A DNA stretch of 64,000 nucleotides from Pseudomonadota bacterium (GCA_027364845.1 DAHXOO010000001.1:112212-176211); one strand, 5' to 3'; positions 20,381-30,964 are shown, counted from the stretch's first letter. Notes: a model not told the origin generated them from the sequence alone. Translations and numbers: made by a program.

Positions 20381-20414
20381 GTACAGGGCAGGACAGGCAG
20401 TTCCCGCCCTGTAC
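20381..20414 (-). repeat. 9-bp inverted repeat downstream of the YHS gene (possible terminator or RNA structure)
   Basis: gtacagggc (20381-20389) and gccctgtac (20406-20414), perfect arms with a 16-nt loop; no T-tract. Confidence 0.4.
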
Positions 20415-20430
20415 AACCACACACTTGGGC

Positions 20431-20619
20431 TTACGGCCTTTTCGACCCGCGCCCGGACTCGCCGCCGCGTCGCGTGCCGCTTGCGAACTTTGTCGGGTCC
20501 GCACTGAACGCCTTATGGCAACCCAGCGAACAAAAATAATAGGTCTTGCCTTGATACTCAGCCCTGGCCGCTGCCCTTTTCTCATTAACCACCATGCCGC
20601 ATACAGGATCCGTTGGCAT
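20431..20619 (-). CDS. YHS-domain protein (62 aa)
   Basis: MPTDPVCGMVVNEKRAAARAEYQGKTYYFCSLGCHKAFSADPTKFA, classic YHS motif; GGAG RBS; ORF-track start 20709 is too long. Confidence 0.88.
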   Translation of the reverse strand: MPTDPVCGMVVNEKRAAARAEYQGKTYYFCSLGCHKAFSADPTKFASGTRRGGESGRGSKRP

Positions 20620-20879
20620 AATATTCTCCAATTTACAGAATCGTGCGTCAGAAATGGCAGCGATACAGCTCCATTGGCCAATAACCCATGACCAGTCCAG
20701 GCACCGCATTATTCGCTGCCATGGTAACTGCGCTACCGGAGGATCCGGCTGAACCCTAAAGGTGCCGGTTACAGGTAGTTCCTAATTACTGACTCTGCCA
20801 CAACAGCGAATGCCCCTCAATCACAGATATTTCGCGACACTTGTGACCACGAGCCTGCATTACCCATAAGTCAGCAGTA

Positions 20880-21240
20880 CAGGCGCCAATCGGATGCTTG
20901 AAGAACCAGCGCAACGGTTCGAGATTATTACCGATTTGAGGAAGCTGCACTGTTACGCACAGCTTTTGCTGTGGCCGGCACGCACTATCTGTGCATCTGG
21001 CTTTGCTCCACACCAGCTTTTTGGGGTTCGAATCGGGCAGGTAGCCCGACAGACAGCGCAACGTCAGGCGACCTTCCGTGGCGACTACCTGGTGTTTCCC
21101 TCGGTCTTCCTGTGCGCGGGTAGCCATTCAGCAGCAGAGGGGCAGTGGCCTCTTTTGCGGCTGAATCAGCGTCTTAAACAGCGCTACGAACCACTCGCCG
21201 CTGAACGCGCCCGAACAGGTAGCGGACACCAGAATACCCC
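20880..21240 (-). pseudogene. Decayed IS630-family transposase C-terminal remnant
   Basis: Reverse-strand frame: SGAFSGEWFVALFKTLIQPQKRPLPLCC*MATRAQEDRGKHQVVATEGRLTLRCLSGYLPDSNPKKLVWSKAR...LEPLRWFFKHP; resembles the IS630 pattern ...GRLTL.FLPGY.PDLNP.ELVWS..K...FF.HP with an in-frame TGA at 21128-21130. Confidence 0.75.
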
Positions 21241-21559
21241 GCAGACACTGATTGCCGATGCCGCACTGATACCTAGCCGCCGCCCCGACACGCACGCCGA
21301 TGGCGTTTTACTTCTTTTGGCCCAGACATTGCCCTACCGGCTGCCAGCAGGAAACGCTGATTCATTCCGGAATTCCGATTAAACCCCCATTTTTGAATGG
21401 AACCCATTTCGGCGGGTTATTGAGTTGCTTGAGGTCCAAGGGTAGATTCCGGTAAGCCAATGTGCGGTTTCCGTACTGGGTCGCTATGGGATTTGAGCGC
21501 AGCACACCGACAAGAAGATCGCCGCTGGGGGGGGGGTACATGGGTCTCATGAGACGCAT

Positions 21560-22140
21560 GCTCGATCACACCCGATTTGATCGGGCTTTGCCGGAGCGCG
21601 ACCTGCCGCAACTAAGGAGCAATCGGGTCTATTGTCGCGAGCGGCTCATTTTGCAGTTCATGCACTCTGTCTGGTACAGTGCCAATCGTTTCCAGCACGG
21701 AAAAGTCATCCACCATGATCCGGTGCTGAGACGTCTGTTCGGCTTTCAATGTATGGTCAACTTCAAGGCAGTAAAGCGGCCTTTCCGGAAGTTCTCGCAG
21801 GCCGCCAAAGAGCACGTGCTCGTGCGCCTTGTATTGCTGGTTTTTTTGCGCAGATTGCGGTCTATAGGGTTGGCGCTTGATTTCGATTCGACAGTAATGA
21901 CCCGATACCGAACCAGGAGGCCACAGCCCTCCGTTGCAGCCCGATCAAGTCCGATCGGGGCTCCTATCATCTCTTGATAGCGTTCGTATCGGATGTTCAT
22001 AAGGTCGCGAACCGCTGGCTATACCCAGGGAACTGTCACAGGGCCAACAAACCCCCGGCGTTTCTCGATAACACACCCAAGTAGCTTGGCGGTAAGCGTG
22101 TTGATTTCTTACGGGCTGGCGGCGGTTTCCGTGATCAAGC
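21560..22140 (+). pseudogene. Decayed IS1380-family transposase
   Basis: Frame 1: SVWYSANRFQHGKVIHHDPVLRRLFGF...FRKFSQA...LALDFDSTVMTRY; after a frameshift, frame 2: SYHLLIAFVSDVHKVANRWLYPGNCHRANKPPAFLDNTPK*LGGKRVDFLRAGGGFRDQ; matches the IS1380 core order (R.FAH...L..D..L...FG / LD.DST / HPLLAF......NAWLRPGNT / RAD.GF). Confidence 0.75.
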
Positions 22141-22400
22141 ATTGCTCATAAGGATTAGAGGCCAGATCAGTGCACCACATCATCATCCTGCGCCAGCGGC
22201 AATGGATGGAGGGCGTCTGGAATCGCATGAAAGTCGTCTTCTTGCCAGTTCATTTTACGCCGACATTTTCCCTGGCATAGGGGCCTAACAGGAAATCTGG
22301 GATCATATGCACTTGGAACATGATGGCAACCCAAAGTTTTCTGAATTTTGTCCAACTTATTGACTGGTGAGCAAGGAGTTTTCGCTCTCTGGAGGCTGTG

Positions 22401-23129
22401 ATGAAGAACGCGACTGTGGACTACAAGCATGATAAAACCGATCTTGAGGGCTATGCTGCCTGGAATAGTCAGGACGCTAAGCGGCGCCCCGGGGTACTTG
22501 TTATCCATGAATGGATGGGCATCGGGCCGCACGAGCGGCGCACCTGTGACGAGCTTGCCCATGCTGGTTATCTTGCATTCGCGGCCGATATCTTCGGCAA
22601 GCACAGCCGGCCGACGAATGTGAACGAGGCAATCGAGTATGCAACGCGATACCGAGCCGGCGAGCGTGCCTTGCTCCGCGACCGCGCCAAGGCCGCGCTT
22701 GCGGCGCTGAGCGCGCAGCCGCTGTGCGACCCGGACCGGCTCGCCGTAATCGGGTTCTGCTTTGGTGGAACTGCTGCACTCGAGCTTGCGCGCAGCGGCG
22801 CCGCCGTACGCGCGACGGTGAGTTTTCATGGAGGTCTTAGTACCGAAAGACCACAGGATGCGCGTCAGATCCGGGGCGCGGTCCTGGCGTTGCATGGAGC
22901 GGATGATCCATTCGTTCCCAAGGCCGAGGTCGATGCCTTCGAAGATGAGATGCGACAGGGAAAAGTCGATTGGCGGCTCGTGAAATACGGCAGCGCGGTT
23001 CATAGCTTTACCAACCCCGAGGCTGGAAACGACGTATCAAAGGGGGCCGCCTATGACCGCCGCGCGACCGAACGCGGGTGGCGTGCGATGCAGGATCTTT
23101 TTACGGAGGTTTTCGCATCGCAGGCCTAG
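22401..23129 (+). CDS. Dienelactone hydrolase family protein
   Basis: GVLVIHEWMGIGPHERRTCDELAHAGYLAFAADIFGK; nucleophile GFCFGGTAALELA; LHGADDPFVP; AVHSFTNPEA; GGAG RBS. Confidence 0.93.
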   Translation: MKNATVDYKHDKTDLEGYAAWNSQDAKRRPGVLVIHEWMGIGPHERRTCDELAHAGYLAFAADIFGKHSRPTNVNEAIEYATRYRAGERALLRDRAKAALAALSAQPLCDPDRLAVIGFCFGGTAALELARSGAAVRATVSFHGGLSTERPQDARQIRGAVLALHGADDPFVPKAEVDAFEDEMRQGKVDWRLVKYGSAVHSFTNPEAGNDVSKGAAYDRRATERGWRAMQDLFTEVFASQA

Positions 23130-23610
23130 TACCGGCAGACTGGTTCTGCTGGCACAACGCGCGCGAAAGGTACAGGTCCTGGGTCGCGTAGCGCATTGGA
23201 TGATCGCCACGCGGACAGCACCACGCCTTTATCTCGTCGCCAGCACGACGGGCTGATGTCTGTAATCAACAACCCATTGCCACAACTCGGTAGCGATCAT
23301 CCGGCCCACCCGCTTGTCGCTTACTGCCGGAAGCTGCAGTCGCAAGATCTACGGAAAATGAATTCTGCAGCACTTTTCCCATGTCCGCCCATGTTTTGAC
23401 ATCAGGTCGATCGTGGTCACTTCAGCAAAGAAATAGCCCACCTGCCATTCTCCCACGTTATGTTAGTGATGTTTATCCCTTTTACGCTGTCATTCTCGAA
23501 CCACGCAGGCAGTTACCTTCCCATATTGATAAAGCCAGTTAATCGTATGCGCTTTGTCTCGTGGTCATGATTATTCAGCCGGATACAGCACCTGTTTCAC
23601 GCGATATCGC

Positions 23611-24249
23611 CTAGACGAACACCGTGACATCGGCCTTCTGGGCAATTGCCAGAAAAGTCGCAGCACCGATATAGTCTTTCACCTCGGGTATAAAGTCGTT
23701 GCGCGTAAACCCGAACAGATCCACCGTCATTTGGCAGGCGATGAGATTTACACCGCTTTCGATGCATATGTTTCGTAATTCCGATATTGTGGCGACGCCG
23801 TTGTTCTTGACGGTTTTTTTCATCAGCCCTGTGGCAACATTCTCAAACCCAGGGATGTTCGCCATCATCACATTTGGAATGTTCCAGTTGATGCCTTTGA
23901 ACCATTTTGGACCAAATGGCATTTTCATCGGCATGCCGGGATTTCCGAGCGGACTAACCTTCAGGTTAAGGTCTTTTTTGAGCAGCGTGAGCCCGTAAAA
24001 TGTGAAAAAGACAGATGCGGTCCACCCCAGAGCGGCCGCTGTCGAGGACAGGATAAACGGTGGGTAAGCCCAGTCCATGGTGCCCTTCGTGGCAATGATG
24101 GCCATCGATCTGGGCTTGTTTTCTTCATATTGCTGCATGTTCGTTCTGAACTGTGCAGCGAACCACTCATCGAGCTCAGCACCAAATTTCTGGCGTAACT
24201 CAGCCGGCAAGACACCGCGCGGCGGAATTTTTTCAGTCTGTGTCGACAT
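23611..24249 (-). CDS. DsrE2-like DsrE/DsrF/DrsH family protein
   Basis: MAIIATKGTMDWAYPPFILSSTAAALGWTASVFFTFYGLTLLKK...CIESGVNLIACQMTVDLFGFTRNDFIPEVKDYIGAATFLAIAQKADVTVFV; AGGAG RBS at MSTQTEK; ORF-track start 24483 too long. Confidence 0.9.
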   Translation of the reverse strand: MSTQTEKIPPRGVLPAELRQKFGAELDEWFAAQFRTNMQQYEENKPRSMAIIATKGTMDWAYPPFILSSTAAALGWTASVFFTFYGLTLLKKDLNLKVSPLGNPGMPMKMPFGPKWFKGINWNIPNVMMANIPGFENVATGLMKKTVKNNGVATISELRNICIESGVNLIACQMTVDLFGFTRNDFIPEVKDYIGAATFLAIAQKADVTVFV

Positions 24250-25108
24250 ATTGCTCTCCTTTGGTTGTGATTCCACCGAGTGAGCGGCTATAGTCGTCCG
24301 GACTTTTCGGCATTTCCGGACACTGCAGGACCTGGCAGCCGGCGGCCTGCCTGAGCGGCACGGCCGTGTGTGCTCGCAGTCCGGCTGCGCGGACCCACCG
24401 CCGTCGGCGACATCCCGCAGTGTTAGAGGTACGATCACAGAAATGCGGTGCGAACTTCGCCCCAATGTCATTCGGTGATCCACTACGGCAACCTCAAGCA
24501 GCGTTCTGCGCGTATCTCGGTTAATCCCCTGCGATTGCTCCGTTTCAATCGAAACTCGCCGATTTCTTTAGATCCGGCATGGCATGGGCTACGTCTCCTT
24601 GCACGATAGAGCCATGTTCCGGGAAAACTACGGAGACCGATACTGTCCGGACGGACAGGGTCTAGATACCGCAGAAGCGGCTGCCACTTGCGAGTCGGCT
24701 CAACCACGAATGATTCACGACGCGCGCAATTTTCTGCAAAGATGGCTACACCCGACGACTTTTTTCGCCACGGTTGTTCCGTTATGCAAAATTCCCGTTT
24801 GGTGCGTATCGTTAACAGGATGAATCCGAGACATCGTACTTTGCGGGTTCACACCCTGCGGGTGGCTACATAGGAGGCGCTCTCTGTCCTCGGAAATGGG
24901 AAATAGGGCCAGCAAATCCCGTAATCGACATACAAACACTCTCGACCATTAGGCAATGCAAAACAGTTTAGCCGCCAGTCTGTCAGGCGCCTTCCGGGCA
25001 TAGTTCTAGGCGGACACCGGAGCCCGACAGGACGATGACGCTGGAGACTGCGTCGGGAACCCTGCTTAGACGCGGCGTTGGAGCCACCGGGGGTTTTTGC
25101 CCGGTATG

Positions 25109-25372
25109 TCACAGCTCAACGACGTGCCCAGACGCTCCAAAATTCAAGCCGCCCTCGAACGCCAGGGCGACAGCGTGGCTGCGTGTTGAGGCATTGAGCT
25201 TGGACATTATGTTGGTGATGTGAAACTTTACTGTTCGCTCGGTTATGCCAAGAATCACCGCAATTTCCCAGTTCGTCTTTCCGTTTTTAAGCCACGTCAT
25301 CACCTCTGTTTCGCGAGGCGTCAAAGACTGGCTTTCTTTTCGACGTTCAGACACATGCGTTTTGCTTTTCAT
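25109..25372 (-). CDS. LuxR-type HTH-only DNA-binding protein (87 aa)
   Basis: LTPRETEVMTWLKNGKTNWEIAVILGITERTVKFHITNIMSKLNASTRSHAVALA; no receiver or autoinducer domain upstream. Confidence 0.85.
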   Translation of the reverse strand: MKSKTHVSERRKESQSLTPRETEVMTWLKNGKTNWEIAVILGITERTVKFHITNIMSKLNASTRSHAVALAFEGGLNFGASGHVVEL

Positions 25373-26111
25373 GGGCCACTTCCCTTCGCTAAATGCCTGG
25401 AGTCCATCTTGACGTTTTGATGAGTCCTATGAGACTTCCGCACGTCGGTACGCTGCGCGATGGCGAATGAAATGAGCAAGCGACAGCGCTTTTGCATTGC
25501 CGTGATCTGTCAGCGTCTGTCGGAAAATCCATAACACTGCAGCGATCTGGCATCGCGTCTGCGAATCGTGCGCCATGCCGTCTACATCCGAACCTTCTGG
25601 CAGAACGACGGCCCGTTTCGCATAACATAGTTCCTTGTGTGCCTGTTCAAACTTCTGATCAGACGTATCCGGTCATCCCTGAATGAATGCACCGGTTGGC
25701 AGCGATGCGCGCAAGCCCCGTTTTAATCGGAGTGAGACAGCCCGTCGCGGAATTTAGAACTTTCGTGGTATCAATGATACTTTTGCGATATGGCCCCTGG
25801 ATGGCGTACATCAAATTTCGTCGGAGACATGCAACCTTCTGCGATACACGTACTGGGATAACCTACTTATCTAAGTTTCGCGGCGGCACATTCTTCGATT
25901 GCGAGCGACGCGGTATGGACAACAAAGGGCGTCGATCATATACGCGCCGTTCGTGACTTCTGCTTCGTTACATGCCCTTTTTGGGCTTTCTGGACATGAT
26001 CGAAGGTCGCTTCAGCCAACGGCGTTGGTCTGATCTCAGAGTGGGCCGACAGTAACGTCATCGTCCTTCACAAAAGGAAGGCTGCAAACCACAGGATCCG
26101 GGCATTACACC

Positions 26112-26143
26112 GTGATTACAATCCACACGGTGATTGCAATCAC
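26112..26143. repeat. Tandem palindrome-like sites at the csrA-like 3' end
   Basis: gtgattacaatccac (26112-26126) and the perfect 14-bp palindrome gtgattgcaatcac (26130-26143), 18 bp apart. Confidence 0.7.
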
Positions 26144-26349
26144 GAACCCAGCTGCGTCAGCTCGCGACGCAATACAATCAGCTGCGGGTGGGTACTGATC
26201 CCCAGCCGGACCCGCATTCCCAAAATCTGTGTCACAATGACCTCTATAGGCGCGGGACTAAACAGTGCGGATACGGTCGTGTCGGGACTCAGCTGCGGAC
26301 TTGGAAAGATCTGGAGTACTTCACCGGGCCGGCGCGACAGAATCAACAT
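26140..26349 (-). CDS. CsrA/RsmA-like RNA-binding protein with insertion between beta1 and beta2
   Basis: MLILSRRPGEVLQI-[FPSPQLSPDTTVSALFSPAP]-IEVIVTQILGMRVRLGISTHPQLIVLRREL; conserved MLIL.RR.GE, RVR.GI and the terminal RRE-like motif. Confidence 0.8.
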   Translation of the reverse strand: MLILSRRPGEVLQIFPSPQLSPDTTVSALFSPAPIEVIVTQILGMRVRLGISTHPQLIVLRRELTQLGS

Positions 26350-26631
26350 TCAGCTGCCCCCCAACTTTTCGCTACCTTCATCACTCGCGGCGGCCATAAA
26401 ATCACCCAGATCCGCCGCGTTTGGCTCCAAAAGCGTGCACAGCGAGACACTAAGGGCGGAAGCAATTTTCTCGAGGTTATTGAGACCCACATTCAGCTCG
26501 GCGCGCTCCACGTGACCAATATAATTGCGGTGCAGACCGCTCGCTGCGGCCAATGCTTCCTGCGACCAACCGCGTCCAACGCGCAATAGCCGGACTCGCT
26601 TCGCCAGCAATTTCCTGGTCCTTCCTTCCAT
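26350..26631 (-). CDS. XRE-family HTH transcriptional regulator
   Basis: RVRLLRVGRGWSQEALAAASGLHRNYIGHVERAELNVGLNNLEKIASALSVSLCTLLEP; stop codon directly abuts the csrA-like ATG. Confidence 0.9.
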   Translation of the reverse strand: MEGRTRKLLAKRVRLLRVGRGWSQEALAAASGLHRNYIGHVERAELNVGLNNLEKIASALSVSLCTLLEPNAADLGDFMAAASDEGSEKLGGS

Positions 26632-27562
26632 ACGCGCAACTGTATCTGGGAAAGAAGCAGGACGTCGACACAGCATTTAGAGCGGTTTGCACCATTGGAG
26701 AGGTGAATAACTCCCGCTCGGCCAAATGACGAGCTTCGAAGCTGATGCTTACACCAGTCAACGCCTTGGTTGCTCGGCCACAAAAATGGCGATTCCCCCG
26801 CGCACTGACAAGCAGACCGCAGTTCGCCTATTCCAACGAACTCACCGGCAGGCTCGGCACTCCGACAACGTGAGAAATATCAGATTTTTTGACTGACTGG
26901 GATACGGCATTTAGGAACATGACTGTCCGCATCGCACAGGACGGGAACAGCGCACGACCTCGCGCAGGACCAAGTGATTCCCGCCTTGCCCACAACACGT
27001 GGCCCGTGGTGGCGGTGAGCTACCCAGACAGGTGCACGGGATGCAGGAGATGATTATCAGCGTGGATGCAATGGCATTGATGTTTGCCATCGCGCCGGAC
27101 ACACAGCGCTGAATCACAATACCATGAATTCCGCGGGCGCGAATTTTTTACTTTCCCGCCCATGGCGGGATGTCCGGTGTCCTTCGCCTTGGTACCGACT
27201 CCATTTCGATTTTAGGATGGCTACCGGATTCGGAACATTTTTTGCTGCTATTCGGCACCCCAGGACATGCTGCCGAAGCCACTCAAGGCATTACGCTATG
27301 AAGTAAGACTGGGCTTCCGCTCTTCTCTGCCACTCTGACCAATCTGACTACTAATGAGGACACGCGACACTCGGCCACCGCCTGACCGGGTAAGCCCCTG
27401 ATGCGGCCGCACTGCCGTGACGAGGTGCCATTAGACCCTGGATCTGCGACAGTTTTCGGGACCGGCGTACGACAAACTGCCACTATCCGGATACCCTGCG
27501 CGTCGCACGATACGCGCGGACCCGGGGCTACATCGAATCTCAGCAGCGCCGTTCGAACTCAA

Positions 27563-29833
27563 TCAGCGCCGGCGTTTGCCGCGGCCGGTAGGACTTCCAG
27601 GGTTGAGCAAGAGCGGCGATGTCGCCATCGCGTCTGGCGCCGGGCGCGATGGGGACATCGCATGCAGGGTGTGAAAGCGCCCACCCTTGCCGCTGCGCAC
27701 CACAGGATTAGCGCCGAATGAGCCACCCTTTGTGCTGCTGATTGCATACGCGGATCTACGCGAAGAATTCCCTTGTCTCGGTGTCGTCTGCATTCCGGCA
27801 CGAGCAAGCGGCTGATAGGCAGGCACTAGCTGTCGCTTCCCGCTGCCGATAAGGTCAGTGCGGCCCATACGTCGCAACGCCTCACGCAGCAGAGGCCAGT
27901 TGTCCGGATCATGATAACGAAGAAACGCCTTGTGTAGGCGGCGCACCCTGAGTCCCTTGGGAATTACCACATCCTCGCTAGTGCGCGTAACTTTGCGCAG
28001 CGGATTCTTGCCTGAATGATACATCGCCGTGGCCGTGGCCATGGGAGACGGCAGGAAGGCCTGCACCTGATCTGCGCGAAAACCGTTGCGCTTGAGCCAC
28101 TGCGCCAGCTCGAGCATGTCTTCGTCGGTTGTACCTGGATGGGCGGCGATAAAATACGGAATGAGATACTGCTCCTTGCCGGCCTCCTTCGAATACCGGT
28201 CGAACATCTCCTTAAATCGGTCGTAGGTACCCATGCCCGGCTTCATCATCTTGCTCAGCGGTCCGTCACACAGGTGCTCCGGGGCAATCTTGAGATAGCC
28301 GCCGACATGGTGGCTGACGAGCTCTTTCACGTATTCCGCAGACTCAAGCGCCAGGTCGTAGCGGACCCCCGATGCGATCAACACTTTCTTGATACCCGGA
28401 ACGGCACGTGCCCGACGATACAGCCTGACAAGCGGCGTGTGATCTGTGCCTAGGTTCTTGCAAATGCCCGGGTACACACAAGAAGGCCTGCGACACGCCG
28501 ATTCGATCTCATGGCTGCGGCAATGCAGGCGGTACATATTGGCGGTTGGCCCCCCCAGGTCCGAGATAATGCCGGTGAAACCTGGCACCGAGTCACGCAC
28601 GGCTTCAATCTCCCGAATCACCGAATCTTCCGAACGGTTCTGAATCACCCGCCCCTCATGTTCCGTGATGGAGCAGAAAGTGCAGCCGCCGAAGCAGCCG
28701 CGCTGGATCGTGATGGAAAAACGGATCATCTCATAGGCCGGAATGCGCAAATCGCCATAGGACGGGTGCGGCTGTCGCGTATAAGGCAGCTCATAAACGC
28801 GATCCATTTCGCGCGTCGACAGCGGAAGCGTCGGTGAATTGAGCCACAGATCCCGATCTCCGTGACGTTGCACCAGCGCACGCGCGTTGCCGGGATTGGA
28901 TTCAACATGCAGAATGCGCGAGGCATGGGCGTAAAGCACCGGGTCATTCGCTACTAATTCAAACGCCGGAAGCCTGACTACACTGCGGCTTCTATCCATC
29001 GGCCTCGCACTACGCTCGAAACGCAGCACAGCAGGCGCCCCAGCCATGACGTCCTGGCGGGCGACATCTGACAGAACCGGTGGCGTACTAAGATCCGATG
29101 GGGCAGTCAGCGGCCCGGGGGTGTCGATACAGGTTGAATCGATCTCAACCCAGCCGTCCGGAGTGTGCTTGCGAAGGAATGCGGTTCCCCGAATATCGGT
29201 GATCGTTTTAATCTGCTCACCACTCGCAATCCGATGGGCGATTTCCACGATCTGCCGCTCGCCGTTGCCATATACCAGGATATCCGCCTTAGCATCTACC
29301 AAGATCGAGCGGCGCACCTTGTCGGACCAGTAATCATAATGTGCAATCCGGCGCAGACTTGACTCGATACCGCCGATGACGACGGGTACCTCTCCATATG
29401 CCTCACGAACCCGCTGGGCATACACGATGACCGCACGTTCGGGACGCTTGCCGCCGCCTCCGCCGGGCGAATAAGCATCGTCAGAACGGATCCGGCGGTC
29501 GGCGGTATAGCGGTTCACCATGGAATCCATGTTCCCGGCGGTGATACCAAAAAATAGCCCGGGCTGCCCCAGCGCCGTGAATGCATCCTTGCTCCGCCAG
29601 TCCGGTTGCGCAATTATCCCGACACGGAAACCCTGCGCCTCCAGCAGACGGCCGACGATCGCCATACCGAAGCTGGGATGATCGACATACGCGTCACCCG
29701 TCACAATAATAATGTCGCAGCTGTCCCAGCCGAGCGCATCCATCTCGGCGCGCGACATCGGAAGCACCGGAGCCGCGCCGAAGCGCGCGGCCCAGTACTT
29801 GCGGTACGAGAACAAATCAGGAGCAAGGAACAT
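27563..29833 (-). CDS. YgiQ family radical SAM protein
   Basis: [70 protein letters not shown]-term ...[19 protein letters not shown]. Confidence 0.95.
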   Translation of the reverse strand: MFLAPDLFSYRKYWAARFGAAPVLPMSRAEMDALGWDSCDIIIVTGDAYVDHPSFGMAIVGRLLEAQGFRVGIIAQPDWRSKDAFTALGQPGLFFGITAGNMDSMVNRYTADRRIRSDDAYSPGGGGGKRPERAVIVYAQRVREAYGEVPVVIGGIESSLRRIAHYDYWSDKVRRSILVDAKADILVYGNGERQIVEIAHRIASGEQIKTITDIRGTAFLRKHTPDGWVEIDSTCIDTPGPLTAPSDLSTPPVLSDVARQDVMAGAPAVLRFERSARPMDRSRSVVRLPAFELVANDPVLYAHASRILHVESNPGNARALVQRHGDRDLWLNSPTLPLSTREMDRVYELPYTRQPHPSYGDLRIPAYEMIRFSITIQRGCFGGCTFCSITEHEGRVIQNRSEDSVIREIEAVRDSVPGFTGIISDLGGPTANMYRLHCRSHEIESACRRPSCVYPGICKNLGTDHTPLVRLYRRARAVPGIKKVLIASGVRYDLALESAEYVKELVSHHVGGYLKIAPEHLCDGPLSKMMKPGMGTYDRFKEMFDRYSKEAGKEQYLIPYFIAAHPGTTDEDMLELAQWLKRNGFRADQVQAFLPSPMATATAMYHSGKNPLRKVTRTSEDVVIPKGLRVRRLHKAFLRYHDPDNWPLLREALRRMGRTDLIGSGKRQLVPAYQPLARAGMQTTPRQGNSSRRSAYAISSTKGGSFGANPVVRSGKGGRFHTLHAMSPSRPAPDAMATSPLLLNPGSPTGRGKRRR

Positions 29834-29953
29834 GGCAATAGACAGTCTGGGGCGAACTGCAGATTATAGCGCCATTACGCCGGCAATGTCTGCGGCCCGG
29901 CCTGAGATTACTAGGGCAAACGGGCTTTCCTCACGGCCATCAAACGGCCGCGA

Positions 29954-30964
29954 TCAGGCCGCAGCATCGGCGCGCGCAAGCCGCTTGCGCTCACGCTCAA
30001 TGAACATGAACTCGAGCGACCGATATACAATGCTCTTTTCGCTCGTATATCGCGCGATAGCTGCAAGCGAGTATTCTGCCCCAGCCAGGATCGCATCCGC
30101 GGCCATGAGCCCGCTACGCACTGCTGGACCGATGCCCTCGCAAAGGTCACGCGTCGCCAACCCGGCGGAATCACCGGCTATGAAAGCGTTGTCGATACGA
30201 CCGACGCGAACCTCTGACCGGAGATAATAACTGTAACCCTTGGGGTCGAAACTGGCATCATGAACCATCCCGGATCGCTTCAGGCGACGAATGAGGTTTT
30301 CCCAGTGACTCCAGATGTCCTCGCCACGGCGCTTGAGCTGGCTCGCCATTCCGCCGATACCGATATTCAGATATCCCTGCGCCTTCGGCACATACCAGGA
30401 GTACCCGGGGAATCCCCGTTCGAAGAACCACAGATGGCACGCGCCGTCTCGAAAGTCGTAGGGAAACTCCTGCTCCAGCGTCACCGTCTGCAGCTCCTTG
30501 GCGCGAGGATTGGCCGTGCGAAACAAGGTGCGGTATACGGGGCACTTCGTACCACCAGCGCCAATCAAATAACGCGCCCGAAACTGGTCGTCGATCACGT
30601 AGTAGTTCCCTTCCTTTCTGATTTCACGCACATTGTGGGTCACTACCGGCACTCCCGAGCGCTTAAGCAGCCAGTCGTCGAATTCAAAGCGCCGGATCGA
30701 GTGCTGCACGCCGTTCAGGCGGAAACCAAGACCGAAAAGGTGGATATAGAGACGGTCGAAGGAAAGGAAGCGGTGGGGGTAGGTTCTGCTGTCAATCTCC
30801 AGATCGCGCACGACTTCGGGCGTTATCCAGCCCGCACACAGCTTTGTTCGCGGAAAGCTGTGTGCGTCCAGAACCCGGCAGTCCACACCATGGCGCGCCA
30901 GTTTCCAGGCGCAACTCGAGCCTGCAGGTCCGCCACCGACAATCAGGACCTCGCTTGATTCCAA
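29954..30964 (-). CDS. NAD(P)/FAD-dependent oxidoreductase (geranylgeranyl-reductase-like)
   Basis: VLIVGGGPAGSSCAWKLARHGVDCRVLD Rossmann motif; FIAGDSAGLATRDLCEGIGPAVRSGLMAADAI. Confidence 0.88.
   Translation of the reverse strand: MESSEVLIVGGGPAGSSCAWKLARHGVDCRVLDAHSFPRTKLCAGWITPEVVRDLEIDSRTYPHRFLSFDRLYIHLFGLGFRLNGVQHSIRRFEFDDWLLKRSGVPVVTHNVREIRKEGNYYVIDDQFRARYLIGAGGTKCPVYRTLFRTANPRAKELQTVTLEQEFPYDFRDGACHLWFFERGFPGYSWYVPKAQGYLNIGIGGMASQLKRRGEDIWSHWENLIRRLKRSGMVHDASFDPKGYSYYLRSEVRVGRIDNAFIAGDSAGLATRDLCEGIGPAVRSGLMAADAILAGAEYSLAAIARYTSEKSIVYRSLEFMFIERERKRLARADAAA

Noticed and set aside
21018-21036. ggggttcgaatcgggcag resembling a tRNA T-arm
   Set aside because: Explained as the LPDSNPKKL codons of the IS630 remnant; no cloverleaf partner seen
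22167-23003. 278-aa minus-strand ORF antisense to the dienelactone hydrolase
   Set aside because: Shadow ORF; the plus strand has a clear catalytic motif and RBS
24296-24320. Repeated TCCGGA elements upstream of the DsrE2-like gene
   Set aside because: Very short motifs, common by chance at this GC content
25687-25956. 89-aa plus-strand ORF ending near a gccc-ttttt-gggc hairpin
   Set aside because: No RBS, basic low-complexity composition, no domain recognised
19900-27560. CRISPR array or defence island
   Set aside because: No regularly spaced direct repeats and no recognisable nuclease or restriction genes; only IS remnants and small regulators
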